Below are positions 25,594 to 34,361 of a DNA stretch of 64,000 nucleotides, piece by piece. Below the pieces are notes generated by a model that made no database searches, had not been told where the DNA came from, and saw only the letters and a program-made list of their open reading frames with translations. The stretch is from Variovorax sp. IB41 (GTDB lineage: Bacteria > Pseudomonadota > Gammaproteobacteria > Burkholderiales > Burkholderiaceae_C). Positions within the stretch are counted from its first letter, which is position 1. The number at the start of each line of letters is the position of its first letter. Made by a program: the position numbers and the translations under genes. Where the stretch lies: assembly GCF_016405905.1 (NCBI RefSeq), contig NZ_JAEFCB010000015.1, forward strand, positions 62,001 to 126,000. Direction: 5' to 3'.

Positions 25594-26763
25594 TCAGGGG
25601 ACCAGCTTCCACTGCCCCTTTTCCAGCTTCACGACCACGCGCGAGCGTTCGTCCGATCCGTAGCGATCGGTCGGCTTGAAGTTGTAGACGCTGTGCGTGC
25701 CCACCAGCTCCTTGGTGCTGACGATCGCGTCGCGCAGCGCAAGGCGGAACTGCGGCGTGCCGGGTTCGGCCTTGGTGGCGAGCGCGCGCTGGGCGGCATC
25801 CAGGTACAGCAGCCAGGCATCGAAGGTGTAGGCCGAGAAGGCATCGGTCGGGGGCGCGCCGTTGGCCTTCTGGTAGGCCGCGCGGAAGTCCATCGACACC
25901 TTGCGGATCGGGTTGTCATTGGGCAGCTGCTCGGCCACGATCACCGGGCCGGTGGGCGCGAGCAGCCCTTCGACAGCGGCACCGCCCACGCGCACGAAGT
26001 CGGGGTTGATGAGTGCGTGCATGCCGTAGATCTGGCCCTTGTAGCCGCGCTCCGCGAGCGCCAGGTACGGCAGCGCGCCGGGGGTGCCCGAGGTGCCGGT
26101 GATCACCGCATCGGGGCGCAGCGCCACGATCTTGAGCACCTGTCCGGTCACCGACGAATCGGCGCGCGCATAGCGCTCGTTCGACACGATCTTGATGCCC
26201 GCGGGCTCCGCGCTCTTTTGCAGCGCGTCGTACACCAGGTCGCCCCAGGCGTCGGAGAAGCCGATGTAGCCCACCGTCTTCACGCCCGACTTCTTCATGC
26301 GCTCGACCACCGCGCTCACCATGAGCGGCGCGGGCTGCGGCAGCGTGACCATCCATGCGCCCTCTTCGCCCGGCAGGTTCGCGTTGGCGATGGAGATGAG
26401 CGGCGTCTTCGTCTCGCGCGCCACGCCGGCGATGGCCAGCGCGCCAGGCGATCCCGCCGTGCCGATGATGACGTCGACCTTGTCCTCGTCGATCATCTTG
26501 CGGGCGTTGCGCGCGGCCGTGGTCGGGTCCGAGGCGTCGTCCAGCTGCACCAGCTGGATCTTGCGGCCGCCCAGGTCCGCCTTGTAGGCGAGCGCGGCCT
26601 TCATGCCCTTCTCGTAGGGAATGCCCAGCGACGACACCGGCCCCGAGAGCGACGTGATGAAGCCGACCTTGAGGTCGGCGGCCCAGGCGCCAGCGACGGC
26701 GCTCAGGGCGCCCAGGCCCACGGCGATGCCCGCGAGGGCACGGAATCGGTTCAGGACTTTCAT
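25594..26763 (-). CDS. ABC transporter periplasmic substrate-binding protein (copy 3)
   Basis: The predicted protein has 389 residues with a signal peptide ending AGAWA-ADLKVGF. Of the three copies it is closest in sequence to the one at 24398 (shared GPVSSLGIPYEKG-type opening and KGQWKLVP end). GGAG lies seven bases before the ATG at 26763. The 160 bases upstream hold a hairpin-rich repeat instead of tight coupling, so it may have its own expression control. Confidence 0.9.
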   Translation of the reverse strand: MKVLNRFRALAGIAVGLGALSAVAGAWAADLKVGFITSLSGPVSSLGIPYEKGMKAALAYKADLGGRKIQLVQLDDASDPTTAARNARKMIDEDKVDVIIGTAGSPGALAIAGVARETKTPLISIANANLPGEEGAWMVTLPQPAPLMVSAVVERMKKSGVKTVGYIGFSDAWGDLVYDALQKSAEPAGIKIVSNERYARADSSVTGQVLKIVALRPDAVITGTSGTPGALPYLALAERGYKGQIYGMHALINPDFVRVGGAAVEGLLAPTGPVIVAEQLPNDNPIRKVSMDFRAAYQKANGAPPTDAFSAYTFDAWLLYLDAAQRALATKAEPGTPQFRLALRDAIVSTKELVGTHSVYNFKPTDRYGSDERSRVVVKLEKGQWKLVP

Positions 26764-26842
26764 GGCGATGCTCCAGAGGTTGTCAAAGGGACGATGAAAA
26801 GGAAAACGAGGCTGCTGCACCACTTCGAGGAACACCGCGGAA

Positions 26843-26922
26843 CCGGCTTTGCCGGGCCGCAGGTGTTGCCCCCTGGAAGGGGGTTGGCGCAGCGACACGA
26901 AGTGCGCGAAGACTGGGGGTCA
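26843..26922. repeat. Hairpin-rich intergenic element (REP-like)
   Basis: Two small perfect hairpins, CCGGC-TTT-GCCGG (26843-26855) and CCCCCT-GGA-AGGGGG (26869-26883), are followed by a CGACACGAAGTGCGCG stretch and GGGGGTC. From memory, similar blocks recur between genes in Comamonadaceae genomes. Inside this operon it may modulate mRNA ends between the SDR and the binding-protein genes. No second copy was noticed in the window. Confidence 0.45.
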
Positions 26923-26924
26923 TT

Positions 26925-27650
26925 TCAAAGCACCAGGCTGCCGACGCTCGTGCCGCCGCACACGTAGAGCACTTGGCCGGTGACGAAGCTGTTGTCCGCG
27001 TCGGCGAAGAAACGCACGGCGCGTGCCACGTCGGCCGATTCGCCCAGGCGCTTGACGGGCACGGAGGCCGCGAGCGCGCGTTCCTTCTCGCTGCCGGCTT
27101 CGACGACGTCGTAGAACATGTCGGTGCGAATGGGGCCGGGTGCGACCACGTTCACCGTGATGCCGTCCGCCGCCAGTTCCAGCGCCCAGGTGCGCGCCAT
27201 GCCCAGCATGCCGGCCTTGGTCGCGGAATAGCTGGTGCGGGTCGCCAGGCCGAGCGCCGCGCGCGACGACAGCAGCACCACGCGGCCGAAGCGCTGCGCG
27301 CGCATCGCGGGCAACGCGCCCTGCACGAGCTGGATCGCGCAACCCAGGTGCAGGTCGACCAGCGCATCGAGGTCGTCGAGCTTCACCTCGGGCAACAAGG
27401 CGGCGCGGATGACGCCCGCGTTGTGAACGATGGTGGTCGGCGCAAAGCGTTCGACCAGTTCGCGCACCGCCTCGCCCGTGGCCGCGCGGTCGCTCAGATC
27501 GACCTCCAGGCTGTGCAGCTTCGGGTGATCGATCTCGGCCTTGCGGCGCGCGAGCGACACCACCTCGTAGCCCTGCGCGAGCAGGTCTTCGCAGATCGCC
27601 TTGCCGATGCCGGCGCTGCCGCCGGTGACGGCCGCGACCTTCGGCGTCAT
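26925..27650 (-). CDS. SDR family oxidoreductase next to isatin hydrolase
   Basis: The predicted protein has 241 residues. TGGSAGIG lies at residues 9-16, with HNAGV, catalytic Ser in LLSSRAAL and YSATK as YxxxK. It is a complete classical SDR. Its ATG overlaps the stop of the isatin-hydrolase-like gene by four bases, so the two are co-translated. In the known route from indole-3-acetate a dehydrogenase converts dioxindole to isatin; this SDR is the best-placed candidate, by inference from position. Confidence 0.9.
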   Translation of the reverse strand: MTPKVAAVTGGSAGIGKAICEDLLAQGYEVVSLARRKAEIDHPKLHSLEVDLSDRAATGEAVRELVERFAPTTIVHNAGVIRAALLPEVKLDDLDALVDLHLGCAIQLVQGALPAMRAQRFGRVVLLSSRAALGLATRTSYSATKAGMLGMARTWALELAADGITVNVVAPGPIRTDMFYDVVEAGSEKERALAASVPVKRLGESADVARAVRFFADADNSFVTGQVLYVCGGTSVGSLVL

Positions 27651-28459
27651 GCCTGCGCTCCCACGAGGGCGAGCACGCGCAGCGGGCTGCCGCTGCCCTT
27701 CTCGATCTTGAGCGGCGGGCAGATCAGCACCGCGCCCGCGGGCGGCAGCAGGTCGAGGTTGCTCAGGCACTGCAGGCCATAGCGCCCCGCGCCGTGCATG
27801 TAGTAGTGGCACGGATACGGCGGCCGCAGGTGATAGCCCTGCCCCGCATCGGTACCGATGGCCTCCGAGCCGAAGCCCAGCACGTCGCGCTGCTCCACCA
27901 GGAAGCGCACGGCCTCGGTGCTCGGGCCGGGCGTGTGCTGGCCGGTCTCGTCGAAGTTCTGGTAGGCCTCGGGGTCGCTGCGCTTGGACCAGTCGGTGCG
28001 CATCAGCACCCACGCGCCCTTCGGGATGCGGCCATGCGCGGCTTCGTAGCGCTCGATGTCGGCCACGCTCAGCAGGTAGTCGTCGTTGCCCTGCACATCG
28101 GCCGAGCAGTCGATCACGCAGGCCGGTGCCACGAAGTTCTGCACGGGGATGGTGTCCACCGAGTTGTTCGGCAGGTCGCGTCCGGAGATCCAGTGGATCG
28201 GCGCGTCGAAGTGCGTGCCGGTGTGCTCGCCGCAGGAGAAGTTGTTCCAGTACCAGCCCGGACCGCGCTCGTCGTACTTGGACACTTCCTCGATGCGGAA
28301 GGGCCAGCACTGCCCCATCTCGGGCGGCAGCGCGATCTGCGGGAATTCGGGCGTGAGCGTCTGCGTGAGGTCGATCACGCGGATGCGGCCGCTCGCCATG
28401 GCGGTCACGAGGCCGCCCAGGATGTCGGCGGCGGATAGGAGTTCTGTGGTTGTCGTCAT
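27647..28459 (-). CDS. Cyclase family protein, probable isatin hydrolase
   Basis: The predicted protein has 270 residues of the cyclase/KynB superfamily. The metal motif HTGTHFDAPIHW places His79, His83, Asp85 and His89 with the spacing of the manganese site in isatin hydrolases. The proteins there open the isatin ring to isatinate. The start at 28459 has AGGAG seven bases upstream. Its place between oxygenase and dehydrogenase genes fits the isatin branch of auxin breakdown. Kynurenine formamidase is the main alternative, but the length (270 rather than about 210) and context favour isatin hydrolase. Confidence 0.85.
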   Translation of the reverse strand: MTTTTELLSAADILGGLVTAMASGRIRVIDLTQTLTPEFPQIALPPEMGQCWPFRIEEVSKYDERGPGWYWNNFSCGEHTGTHFDAPIHWISGRDLPNNSVDTIPVQNFVAPACVIDCSADVQGNDDYLLSVADIERYEAAHGRIPKGAWVLMRTDWSKRSDPEAYQNFDETGQHTPGPSTEAVRFLVEQRDVLGFGSEAIGTDAGQGYHLRPPYPCHYYMHGAGRYGLQCLSNLDLLPPAGAVLICPPLKIEKGSGSPLRVLALVGAQA

Positions 28460-28475
28460 CGTGTGGCTCCTGTTC

Positions 28476-29729
28476 TCAGCCGCCTGCGGCCAGCTCGCGT
28501 TCGAGCACCTTGGGGTTGTCGCGCCAGCGCTCCAGCCACTCCTGCGCGACGTCGCCCGGGTAGACGTCTTCGACGCCATCGCGCAGCGCCTTCACGATGG
28601 CGTTGGCCAGCGCAGTGGGTGCCAGCTTGGGCGGCGGCGTGTGCTGGTTCCATTCGTCGTCGATGGGTCCGGGGAACACATTGATCACGCGAATGCCCGC
28701 AGGCCGCATCTCCGCACGCAGGCACTGCGCGAGCGAATGCGCCGCCGCCTTCGAGGCGCTGAAGGTGCCGTGCGGCGGAAAGTTGCTCAGCGCATAGATC
28801 GACAGCAGGTTGACCCACGCCGTCGCGCCCGTCGCGCCATCGGCCGAGCGGCCCTTGAGCGCGGGGCCGAACTCTTGCGCGAGACGCAGCAGGCCGAAGT
28901 AGTTGATGTCCATCTCGGCCTTGGCGACATCGGTGCCGCGCCGCGCGCCGATGCCGAAGGTGCGGTGCACCTCGGCGTTGTTGATCACGATATCGACCTT
29001 GCCGCCGATGGAGCCCGCGAGCTCGGTCACCTGGCGGCCGTTGGTGAGGTCAAGAGGAACGAGCGTCACCTGCGGCAGCGCCGAGATGTCGTCCAGCCCG
29101 TCGCCCATCTTCTTCCAGGGCTCGGCATGGCCGACCCAGACGATGTCGGCGCCGGCCTTCACCAGCGCGCGCACGATGGCCTGGCCGGTCTCGGTCTTGC
29201 CGTCGGTCACCAGCGCCTTGCGGAACTTGGGGTCGCTGGTCATTTCACGCAGCATCTTGTCGTCGGCCATGTGGGCACTCCCTTCATTCGGAAAACCAAT
29301 GAGAACGGCCTGGCCCGCGCGGTCGAGGCGGGCACCTACGCGAACTCGGGTGGGCGCATCGCCCACTTCGCCGTGCAGGTGGACCATGAGCGTCGGGCCG
29401 GCATCCAGGTGCACCAGGCCCAGCCGCCAGGGCAGCCGCTCGCGAAAGAACAGGTCGTTGCTGTGGTGCAGCGTGGTGCTGCCGAGCAGCTCGCCCTCGC
29501 CGCTCTGCGTGCGCCAGCGCAGCGCGGCCGAGAGGCACTTGTGGCAGACCTCGCGCGGCGGGTACTGCACGGTGCCGCAGTCCTCGCAGGTCTGCAGCTC
29601 GAAGCGGCCCTCGGCGGCGGCGGCCGTGAGGCCGAGCGCGACGCGGCCGCGCGCGCCGGGCGGCAGGTTCATCTGCCGGGTGCGCAGCACCGGGTTCTTG
29701 CGCGGGGGGCGCATCAGGGGCATGGTCAT
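28476..29729 (-). CDS. DUF35 (Zn-ribbon/OB-fold) fused to an SDR domain
   Basis: The predicted protein has 417 residues. Residues 1-150 form a DUF35 unit with zinc ligands Cys48, Cys51, Cys63 and Cys66 and an OB fold ending near VLIGFPNEG. From Met154 (29270) an SDR domain follows without a stop codon. The SDR part is unusual: the glycine motif reads VTDGKTETG, and the site normally holding YxxxK reads FSASK, so the catalytic Tyr is Phe323. AAGGGAG lies seven bases before Met154, so the SDR may also be made separately. DUF35 proteins commonly pair with thiolase-like partners, and such a gene lies directly upstream with a four-base overlap. Confidence 0.82.
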   Translation of the reverse strand: MTMPLMRPPRKNPVLRTRQMNLPPGARGRVALGLTAAAAEGRFELQTCEDCGTVQYPPREVCHKCLSAALRWRTQSGEGELLGSTTLHHSNDLFFRERLPWRLGLVHLDAGPTLMVHLHGEVGDAPTRVRVGARLDRAGQAVLIGFPNEGSAHMADDKMLREMTSDPKFRKALVTDGKTETGQAIVRALVKAGADIVWVGHAEPWKKMGDGLDDISALPQVTLVPLDLTNGRQVTELAGSIGGKVDIVINNAEVHRTFGIGARRGTDVAKAEMDINYFGLLRLAQEFGPALKGRSADGATGATAWVNLLSIYALSNFPPHGTFSASKAAAHSLAQCLRAEMRPAGIRVINVFPGPIDDEWNQHTPPPKLAPTALANAIVKALRDGVEDVYPGDVAQEWLERWRDNPKVLERELAAGG

Positions 29730-30898
29730 GCGGCTCTCCCGAGGATGACGGCGCCTGTGCAGAGACACCGGTCGTAGGTCACCATGCCGAAGCCGGCGAC
29801 GAGACCGAGTTGCGCGCCGGGCACCGCGCGCGCGCCGGCTTCGTCTGTCAGCTGGCGGATCGCCTCGACCATGCCGAGGAAGCCGCCCGCGGCGCCGGCC
29901 TGCCCGGCCGAGAGCTGGCCGCCGCTCGTGTTGTTCGGAAAACTGCCGTCGAAGGTCATGGTGTGCGACTGCACGAAGGCCGAGCCCTCGCCCTTCTCGC
30001 AGAAGCCCAGGTCCTCGAACTGCATCATCACGATGACGGGGTAGTCGTCGTAGGTCTGCACGAAGTCGAGCGCGGCGGGCTGCACGCCGGCCTGTGCGTA
30101 GAGGTCGTCGCGGTCCTTGCGCCAGCCGCCCTGCACCATCACCGGGTCTTCGGCGTAGGCGTTGTGGCGCTCGATGGCGCCGCGGATCACGGCGTGCGGC
30201 AAGCCCAGGTCGCGGGCGCGCTCCTCGCTCATCACGAGGAAGGCGTCGGCGCCCGCGCAGGGCATCACGCAGTCGAAGAGATGGATCGGGTCGGAGATGG
30301 GCCGCGCGGCCATGTACTCCTCGAGCGTCAAGCCCTTCTTGAACATCGCGTTCGGGTTGCCGAGCGCGTTGGTGCGCTGGTCCACGCAGATGCGGCCGAA
30401 GTCCTCGCGCTTCGCGCCGTAGGTGCGCATGTAGTTGGCGGTGATGAACGCGAAGATCGAGTTCGGCCCGCCCGAGCCGTAGGGGTAGCTCGCGTCGCGC
30501 GCGAAGTTGCTGAAGCTGCCGAGCGTCTGGCGGAAGGAGTCGACGTGGTTGGTGTCGGCGCCCACGCAGGCGACGATGTCGGCATCGCCCGCCTGCACGG
30601 CGCGCGCGGCGCGGCGCAGGCACATCACGCCCGAGGCGCCGCCGGTGGGCACGTGGTCGAGCCAGCGCGGCGACATGCCCAGATGCTGCGTCACGCCCAC
30701 GGCCGTGTCGGGTGCGAGCGAGAAGCTGCTCAGGCACAGGCCGTCGATCTCTTCCTTCGGCACGCCGCTGGCTTCGACCAGTGCCTGCACGGCCTGGCCG
30801 ATGAACCAGTGCGCGGTGTGCGTGGAGTAGCGCACGTAGGGCACCGTGATGGGCACGGCGACCGCGACGCCTTCGTAGGAAAACCGGTTGCGGCTCAT
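29726..30898 (-). CDS. Thiolase-like (lipid-transfer/SCP2-type) protein
   Basis: The predicted protein has 390 residues with the thiolase fold of the non-canonical group that works with DUF35 partners. Recognisable parts are GASGVMCLRRAARAVQAGDADIV-like core sequence near residue 90 and the C-terminal NTSGGQLSAGQAGAAGG block. Such proteins catalyse aldol/retro-aldol or Claisen-type cleavage of acyl-CoA side chains. Together with the DUF35 unit it could remove the acetyl side chain of an indolic CoA ester; this is inference. The start at 30898 overlaps the CoA-ligase stop (ATGA). Confidence 0.85.
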   Translation of the reverse strand: MSRNRFSYEGVAVAVPITVPYVRYSTHTAHWFIGQAVQALVEASGVPKEEIDGLCLSSFSLAPDTAVGVTQHLGMSPRWLDHVPTGGASGVMCLRRAARAVQAGDADIVACVGADTNHVDSFRQTLGSFSNFARDASYPYGSGGPNSIFAFITANYMRTYGAKREDFGRICVDQRTNALGNPNAMFKKGLTLEEYMAARPISDPIHLFDCVMPCAGADAFLVMSEERARDLGLPHAVIRGAIERHNAYAEDPVMVQGGWRKDRDDLYAQAGVQPAALDFVQTYDDYPVIVMMQFEDLGFCEKGEGSAFVQSHTMTFDGSFPNNTSGGQLSAGQAGAAGGFLGMVEAIRQLTDEAGARAVPGAQLGLVAGFGMVTYDRCLCTGAVILGRAA

Positions 30899-32520
30899 GC
30901 TTGCCTCTTCTTCATCGACCGGGTGTCGATGCAATGGTCCTGCCCCGGCAGCGACTGCGCCATCTCGCGCAGCTGACCGCGCTGGATCTTCTGCGAGGGC
31001 GTGAGCGGCAGCGCATCGACGAAGGCGACGTAGCCCGGCGCCTTGTAGTAAGCGAGTTGATCGAGCGCGTGCTGCACGATGCTCGCGGCGATCTGCTCGC
31101 GCTGCGATGCATCGGCGTCCTCGCGCATCACGATGCAGGCCAGCACCTCGTCACCGCGCACCGCGTCCGGCGTGGCGGCCACGGCCGAGGTCTTCACGGC
31201 CGGGTGCTGGTTGAGCACGCTCTCGACCTCGACGGCCGAGATGTTCTCGCCGCTGCGGCGGATCACGTTCTTCTTGCGATCGACGAAGAAGAAGTTGCCC
31301 TCGGCGTCGCGGCGCACGAGGTCGCCGGTGTGGAACCAGCCGTCGGCCCAGGCTTCGCGCGTGGCTTCGTCGTCTTTCAGGTAGCCGGAGAAGAAGTAGC
31401 GCTTCGGGTCGTTGCCGGCCGAACGCACGAGCAGTTCGCCCGGTGCATCGACCCCCACATCACCGCCGTCTTCGCCCACGAGGCGGATCTGCACGAAGTC
31501 TTCCTGCCGGCCGAAGCAGCTCGTGCCCACGAGGCGCGGCTCGCGGTTGGCCATGATGCAGGCGGCCGCGCCGGTCTCGGTCATGGCCCAGGCCTCGACC
31601 AGCGGGAAGCCGAAGCGTTCTTCGAAAGGTGTGTGGTTCTTGCGGTCCACGCCGGCGCCGAAGCCCCAGCGGATCGCGTGGTCGCGGTCGGCGGCCGACG
31701 CGGGTGCGGAGAGCAGCATCGCCGGCATCACGCCGAGGTAGTGAACGATGGTCGCGCCGCTTTCGCGCGCGCTCGCCAGCCAGGTCTTCGGATGGAAGCG
31801 GTCAAGCTGCACGAGGCAACCGCCTGCGACCAACACCACCATGGTGGAGAACGCCATCGCGTTCATGTGGTTGAGCGGCAGCGGCGTGATGACGCGCTCG
31901 GTGTCGGGGCGGATGCTGCACACGCCGTCGAGCGCGGCGTACCACTCGCCCGCGCGCAGGAAGTAGGCGTTGCTCAGGATGCAGCCCTTGGGCCGCCCGG
32001 TGGTGCCCGAGGTGTAGAGCAGGCCGCATTCGGTGTCGATGCCGACGGGCTCGTGGGCGCGCGGCGCTGCTGTCTTCGCGCTGGGCACCGCGTCGTCGGG
32101 CCCCATCGTCTCGAAGACCACGCCAGCCTGCGCAGCGGCGGCGCGCAGGTCGTTCGCGCGCTCGGGCAGTGTCACGGCGAGGCCGATTTCGCTGTGGCCG
32201 ATCAGGTAGACCAGCTCGGCCGAGCGCATCTCGGCGTTGATCGGCACCACGCTGACGCCCAGTGCGTTGAGCGCGAACCAGTGAAAGAGGAACGCAGGCC
32301 GGTTCTCCAGCAGCAGCCCGACGCGGTGGCCGTGCCCGTAGCCAGCTTGTGCATAGGCCGTGCGCAGTCGCTCGACCTCGGCTGCAGCCTCGTCCCAGCG
32401 AATGGCACCGGCCGCGATGCCGTAGGCCACAGCGGTCACCGATTCGGTGAACAGGAACTCGGCCTCCGGCGTGCGCGCTGCAGTCGCCGAGAAAACCTGA
32501 TGGACGGTGGCGTGTTGCAT
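30895..32520 (-). CDS. AMP-dependent acyl-CoA synthetase/ligase (second copy)
   Basis: The predicted protein has 541 residues. ANL motifs are YTSGTTGRPKG, AWAMTETG, HTGDLVRRD, the hinge RKKNVIRRSGENIS, and the catalytic Lys in TPSQKIQR. It resembles crotonobetaine/aromatic acid CoA ligases. AAGGA lies four bases before the ATG. It directly follows the Rieske pair 2 genes and precedes the thiolase-like gene, so it probably activates an oxidised indolic acid for side-chain cleavage. Confidence 0.9.
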   Translation of the reverse strand: MQHATVHQVFSATAARTPEAEFLFTESVTAVAYGIAAGAIRWDEAAAEVERLRTAYAQAGYGHGHRVGLLLENRPAFLFHWFALNALGVSVVPINAEMRSAELVYLIGHSEIGLAVTLPERANDLRAAAAQAGVVFETMGPDDAVPSAKTAAPRAHEPVGIDTECGLLYTSGTTGRPKGCILSNAYFLRAGEWYAALDGVCSIRPDTERVITPLPLNHMNAMAFSTMVVLVAGGCLVQLDRFHPKTWLASARESGATIVHYLGVMPAMLLSAPASAADRDHAIRWGFGAGVDRKNHTPFEERFGFPLVEAWAMTETGAAACIMANREPRLVGTSCFGRQEDFVQIRLVGEDGGDVGVDAPGELLVRSAGNDPKRYFFSGYLKDDEATREAWADGWFHTGDLVRRDAEGNFFFVDRKKNVIRRSGENISAVEVESVLNQHPAVKTSAVAATPDAVRGDEVLACIVMREDADASQREQIAASIVQHALDQLAYYKAPGYVAFVDALPLTPSQKIQRGQLREMAQSLPGQDHCIDTRSMKKRQA

Positions 32521-32527
32521 CGCGTCC

Positions 32528-33028
32528 TTAGATGAAAAGCTGCACGGCCGGGAGCGCCGCGTCGCAGTTGAGCAGGTTCACGCGCTTGAGCGTCATGCGC
32601 AGCGCGCCGTCCTGCAGCGTGAGGTGATGGAAGAAGGTGCCGACATAGAACTGCAGTTCGTCGCCCTGCGATTCGGTGTAGTGGAAGCCGGTGCGCACCA
32701 CGAAGCGATTGCCCTCGGCATCGAAAGTCTCGACGACCGGCACCTGCAGCAGGTGATGGCAGCGGCTCGGCGGCTGTTGCGAAAACGCGCGCGGGCTCTT
32801 CAGGCGCTCGATGCGCAGGTCGCGCAGCAGCTTGTCTTCGTAGAGGTGCGATGTGTGGTTCAGGCCGTCTTCCTGGTCGGGCACGAGCGGCACCCAGTAG
32901 AAGGCGTCGTCGGTGAAGAGTGCGTTCCATTCTTCGTAGCGGCGCGTGTCGAGCAGGTGCGCTTCGTTCACGACGAAGTCGATCAGGTCCTGGCGCGTGA
33001 CTTGGGTCTCGGTGTCGGTGCCGGCCAT
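32528..33028 (-). CDS. Rieske ring-hydroxylating oxygenase, beta (small) subunit (pair 2)
   Basis: The predicted protein has 166 residues of the NTF2-like small-subunit family (LIDFVVNEAHLLDTRRYEEW, DDAFYWVPL, end ALPAVQLFI). Its start shares one base with the alpha stop (TGATG), typical for coupled subunits. It precedes the CoA ligase gene by seven bases. Confidence 0.9.
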   Translation of the reverse strand: MAGTDTETQVTRQDLIDFVVNEAHLLDTRRYEEWNALFTDDAFYWVPLVPDQEDGLNHTSHLYEDKLLRDLRIERLKSPRAFSQQPPSRCHHLLQVPVVETFDAEGNRFVVRTGFHYTESQGDELQFYVGTFFHHLTLQDGALRMTLKRVNLLNCDAALPAVQLFI

Positions 33029-34341
33029 CACATCGTCTCCGTCATGCGTTCGACCCAGCTGCGGTACTGGTTGCGCATCGGCAGCTCGTTGGTGCCGCCG
33101 GTGGTGATCTCGCCGCCCTTCAGTTCCGACGCGTCGTAGTCGCGGTGCAGGCTCACCCACTCGTTGCCGCTCGCGTGCAGGCCCGCCTGCATGCCGCGGT
33201 ACGCCTGCAGGTCGTCGTGCCCCACCACCGAGAACGGCGAGTTGATGAGCCGGTTGTACATGGTGGTGCGCTGCAGCAGCTCGGGCGGCGCGCCTTTCAG
33301 GCGAAAGGTCCAGCTCTCGATCAGCGTCTTGTCGGCCGAGATGGGCTTGACCACGCGGATCGCCTGGATCGCGCCCTTGATCGTGAGGTTCGGGTAGTAC
33401 ACGGTGTTGTGCCGCGCCATGCCCAGGATCTGCGCGGTCTTCTCTTCGCCGTAGCGCGCCTTCATCGCGTCGTCGTATTCGGGGATCGCCTTGTACTTGC
33501 TGTGGATGCTGAAGTGCACGCCCGTGAAGCTGTGGCCGTGGTCGTAGGTGCGGATGCCCATGTCCTCGAAGAACTTGTAGTCGGACATGAAAGGCACGAA
33601 CTGCTCGACCGCCATGGGCTTGGGCGCGTCGGCGGGCTGGTCGGCCCACATGCGCTTGGCGGTGCCGGCCGAGGACTCGTGCGCCACCATCGGGTGCATG
33701 GTGTCGTTCAGGTTCTCCACGAACATCTTCCAGTTGCACTGGTGCACGAAGCGCAGGCACCCGCCGGCGATTTCGAGTTCGCCCTCGGGCGAGCGGTCGG
33801 CCATGTTGTCGATGGAGCTGAGCGAATCGCCGAAGTACGCCTCGAAGTCGGGGCCCGCGTCGTTGATCTTCACGAAGATGAAGCCGCGGTGGCTGCGCAC
33901 GTGCTTGAGCGTCGTCAGGCCCTTGGCCGATTCGCACTCGTGCAGCGCGGTGTTCTCGTAGCCGGTCTTCAGCGGAATCGCCAGCAGCGAGCCGTCGGTC
34001 TTGAAGGTCCACGCGTGGTAGGGGCAGCGGAAAAACTTGCCGGTGTTGCCGCAGGGAGCGCTCACCAGGCGCGAGCCCTTGTGGGCGCAGCGGTTCATCA
34101 TCGCGCGCACGCTCCCGTCGGTGTGGCGCACCACGATCAGCGGGCGGCCGGCGATCTCGTTGCTGATCCAGTCGCCGGGCTTGGGCAGCTGGCTCTCGTG
34201 GCCGACGTAGTTCCAGGTGTTGGCGAAGAAGTGTTGCTGCTCCAGCTCGAACAGTTCCTGGCTGGTGTAGAGGTCGCGGTGCACGCGATCGTTCTGCACG
34301 AGCGCGCGCACTGCTTCTGGGTTGTCTCTGTACGAAGGCAT
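33028..34341 (-). CDS. Rieske ring-hydroxylating oxygenase, alpha (large) subunit (pair 2)
   Basis: The predicted protein has 437 residues. Rieske ligands are Cys85, His87, Cys106 and His109; the mononuclear iron site has Asp213, His216 and His221 (NDTMHPMVAH). The start at 34341 has AAGGAG eleven bases upstream; the much longer open frame into the reductase gene is spurious. It sits directly behind the reductase gene and near the operon promoter, so it is the stronger candidate for the first oxygenase step on the imported indolic acid (iadDE-type), although this rests on position. Confidence 0.92.
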   Translation of the reverse strand: MPSYRDNPEAVRALVQNDRVHRDLYTSQELFELEQQHFFANTWNYVGHESQLPKPGDWISNEIAGRPLIVVRHTDGSVRAMMNRCAHKGSRLVSAPCGNTGKFFRCPYHAWTFKTDGSLLAIPLKTGYENTALHECESAKGLTTLKHVRSHRGFIFVKINDAGPDFEAYFGDSLSSIDNMADRSPEGELEIAGGCLRFVHQCNWKMFVENLNDTMHPMVAHESSAGTAKRMWADQPADAPKPMAVEQFVPFMSDYKFFEDMGIRTYDHGHSFTGVHFSIHSKYKAIPEYDDAMKARYGEEKTAQILGMARHNTVYYPNLTIKGAIQAIRVVKPISADKTLIESWTFRLKGAPPELLQRTTMYNRLINSPFSVVGHDDLQAYRGMQAGLHASGNEWVSLHRDYDASELKGGEITTGGTNELPMRNQYRSWVERMTETM

Positions 34342-34361
34342 GGTTCTCGTGGCTCCTTGCT

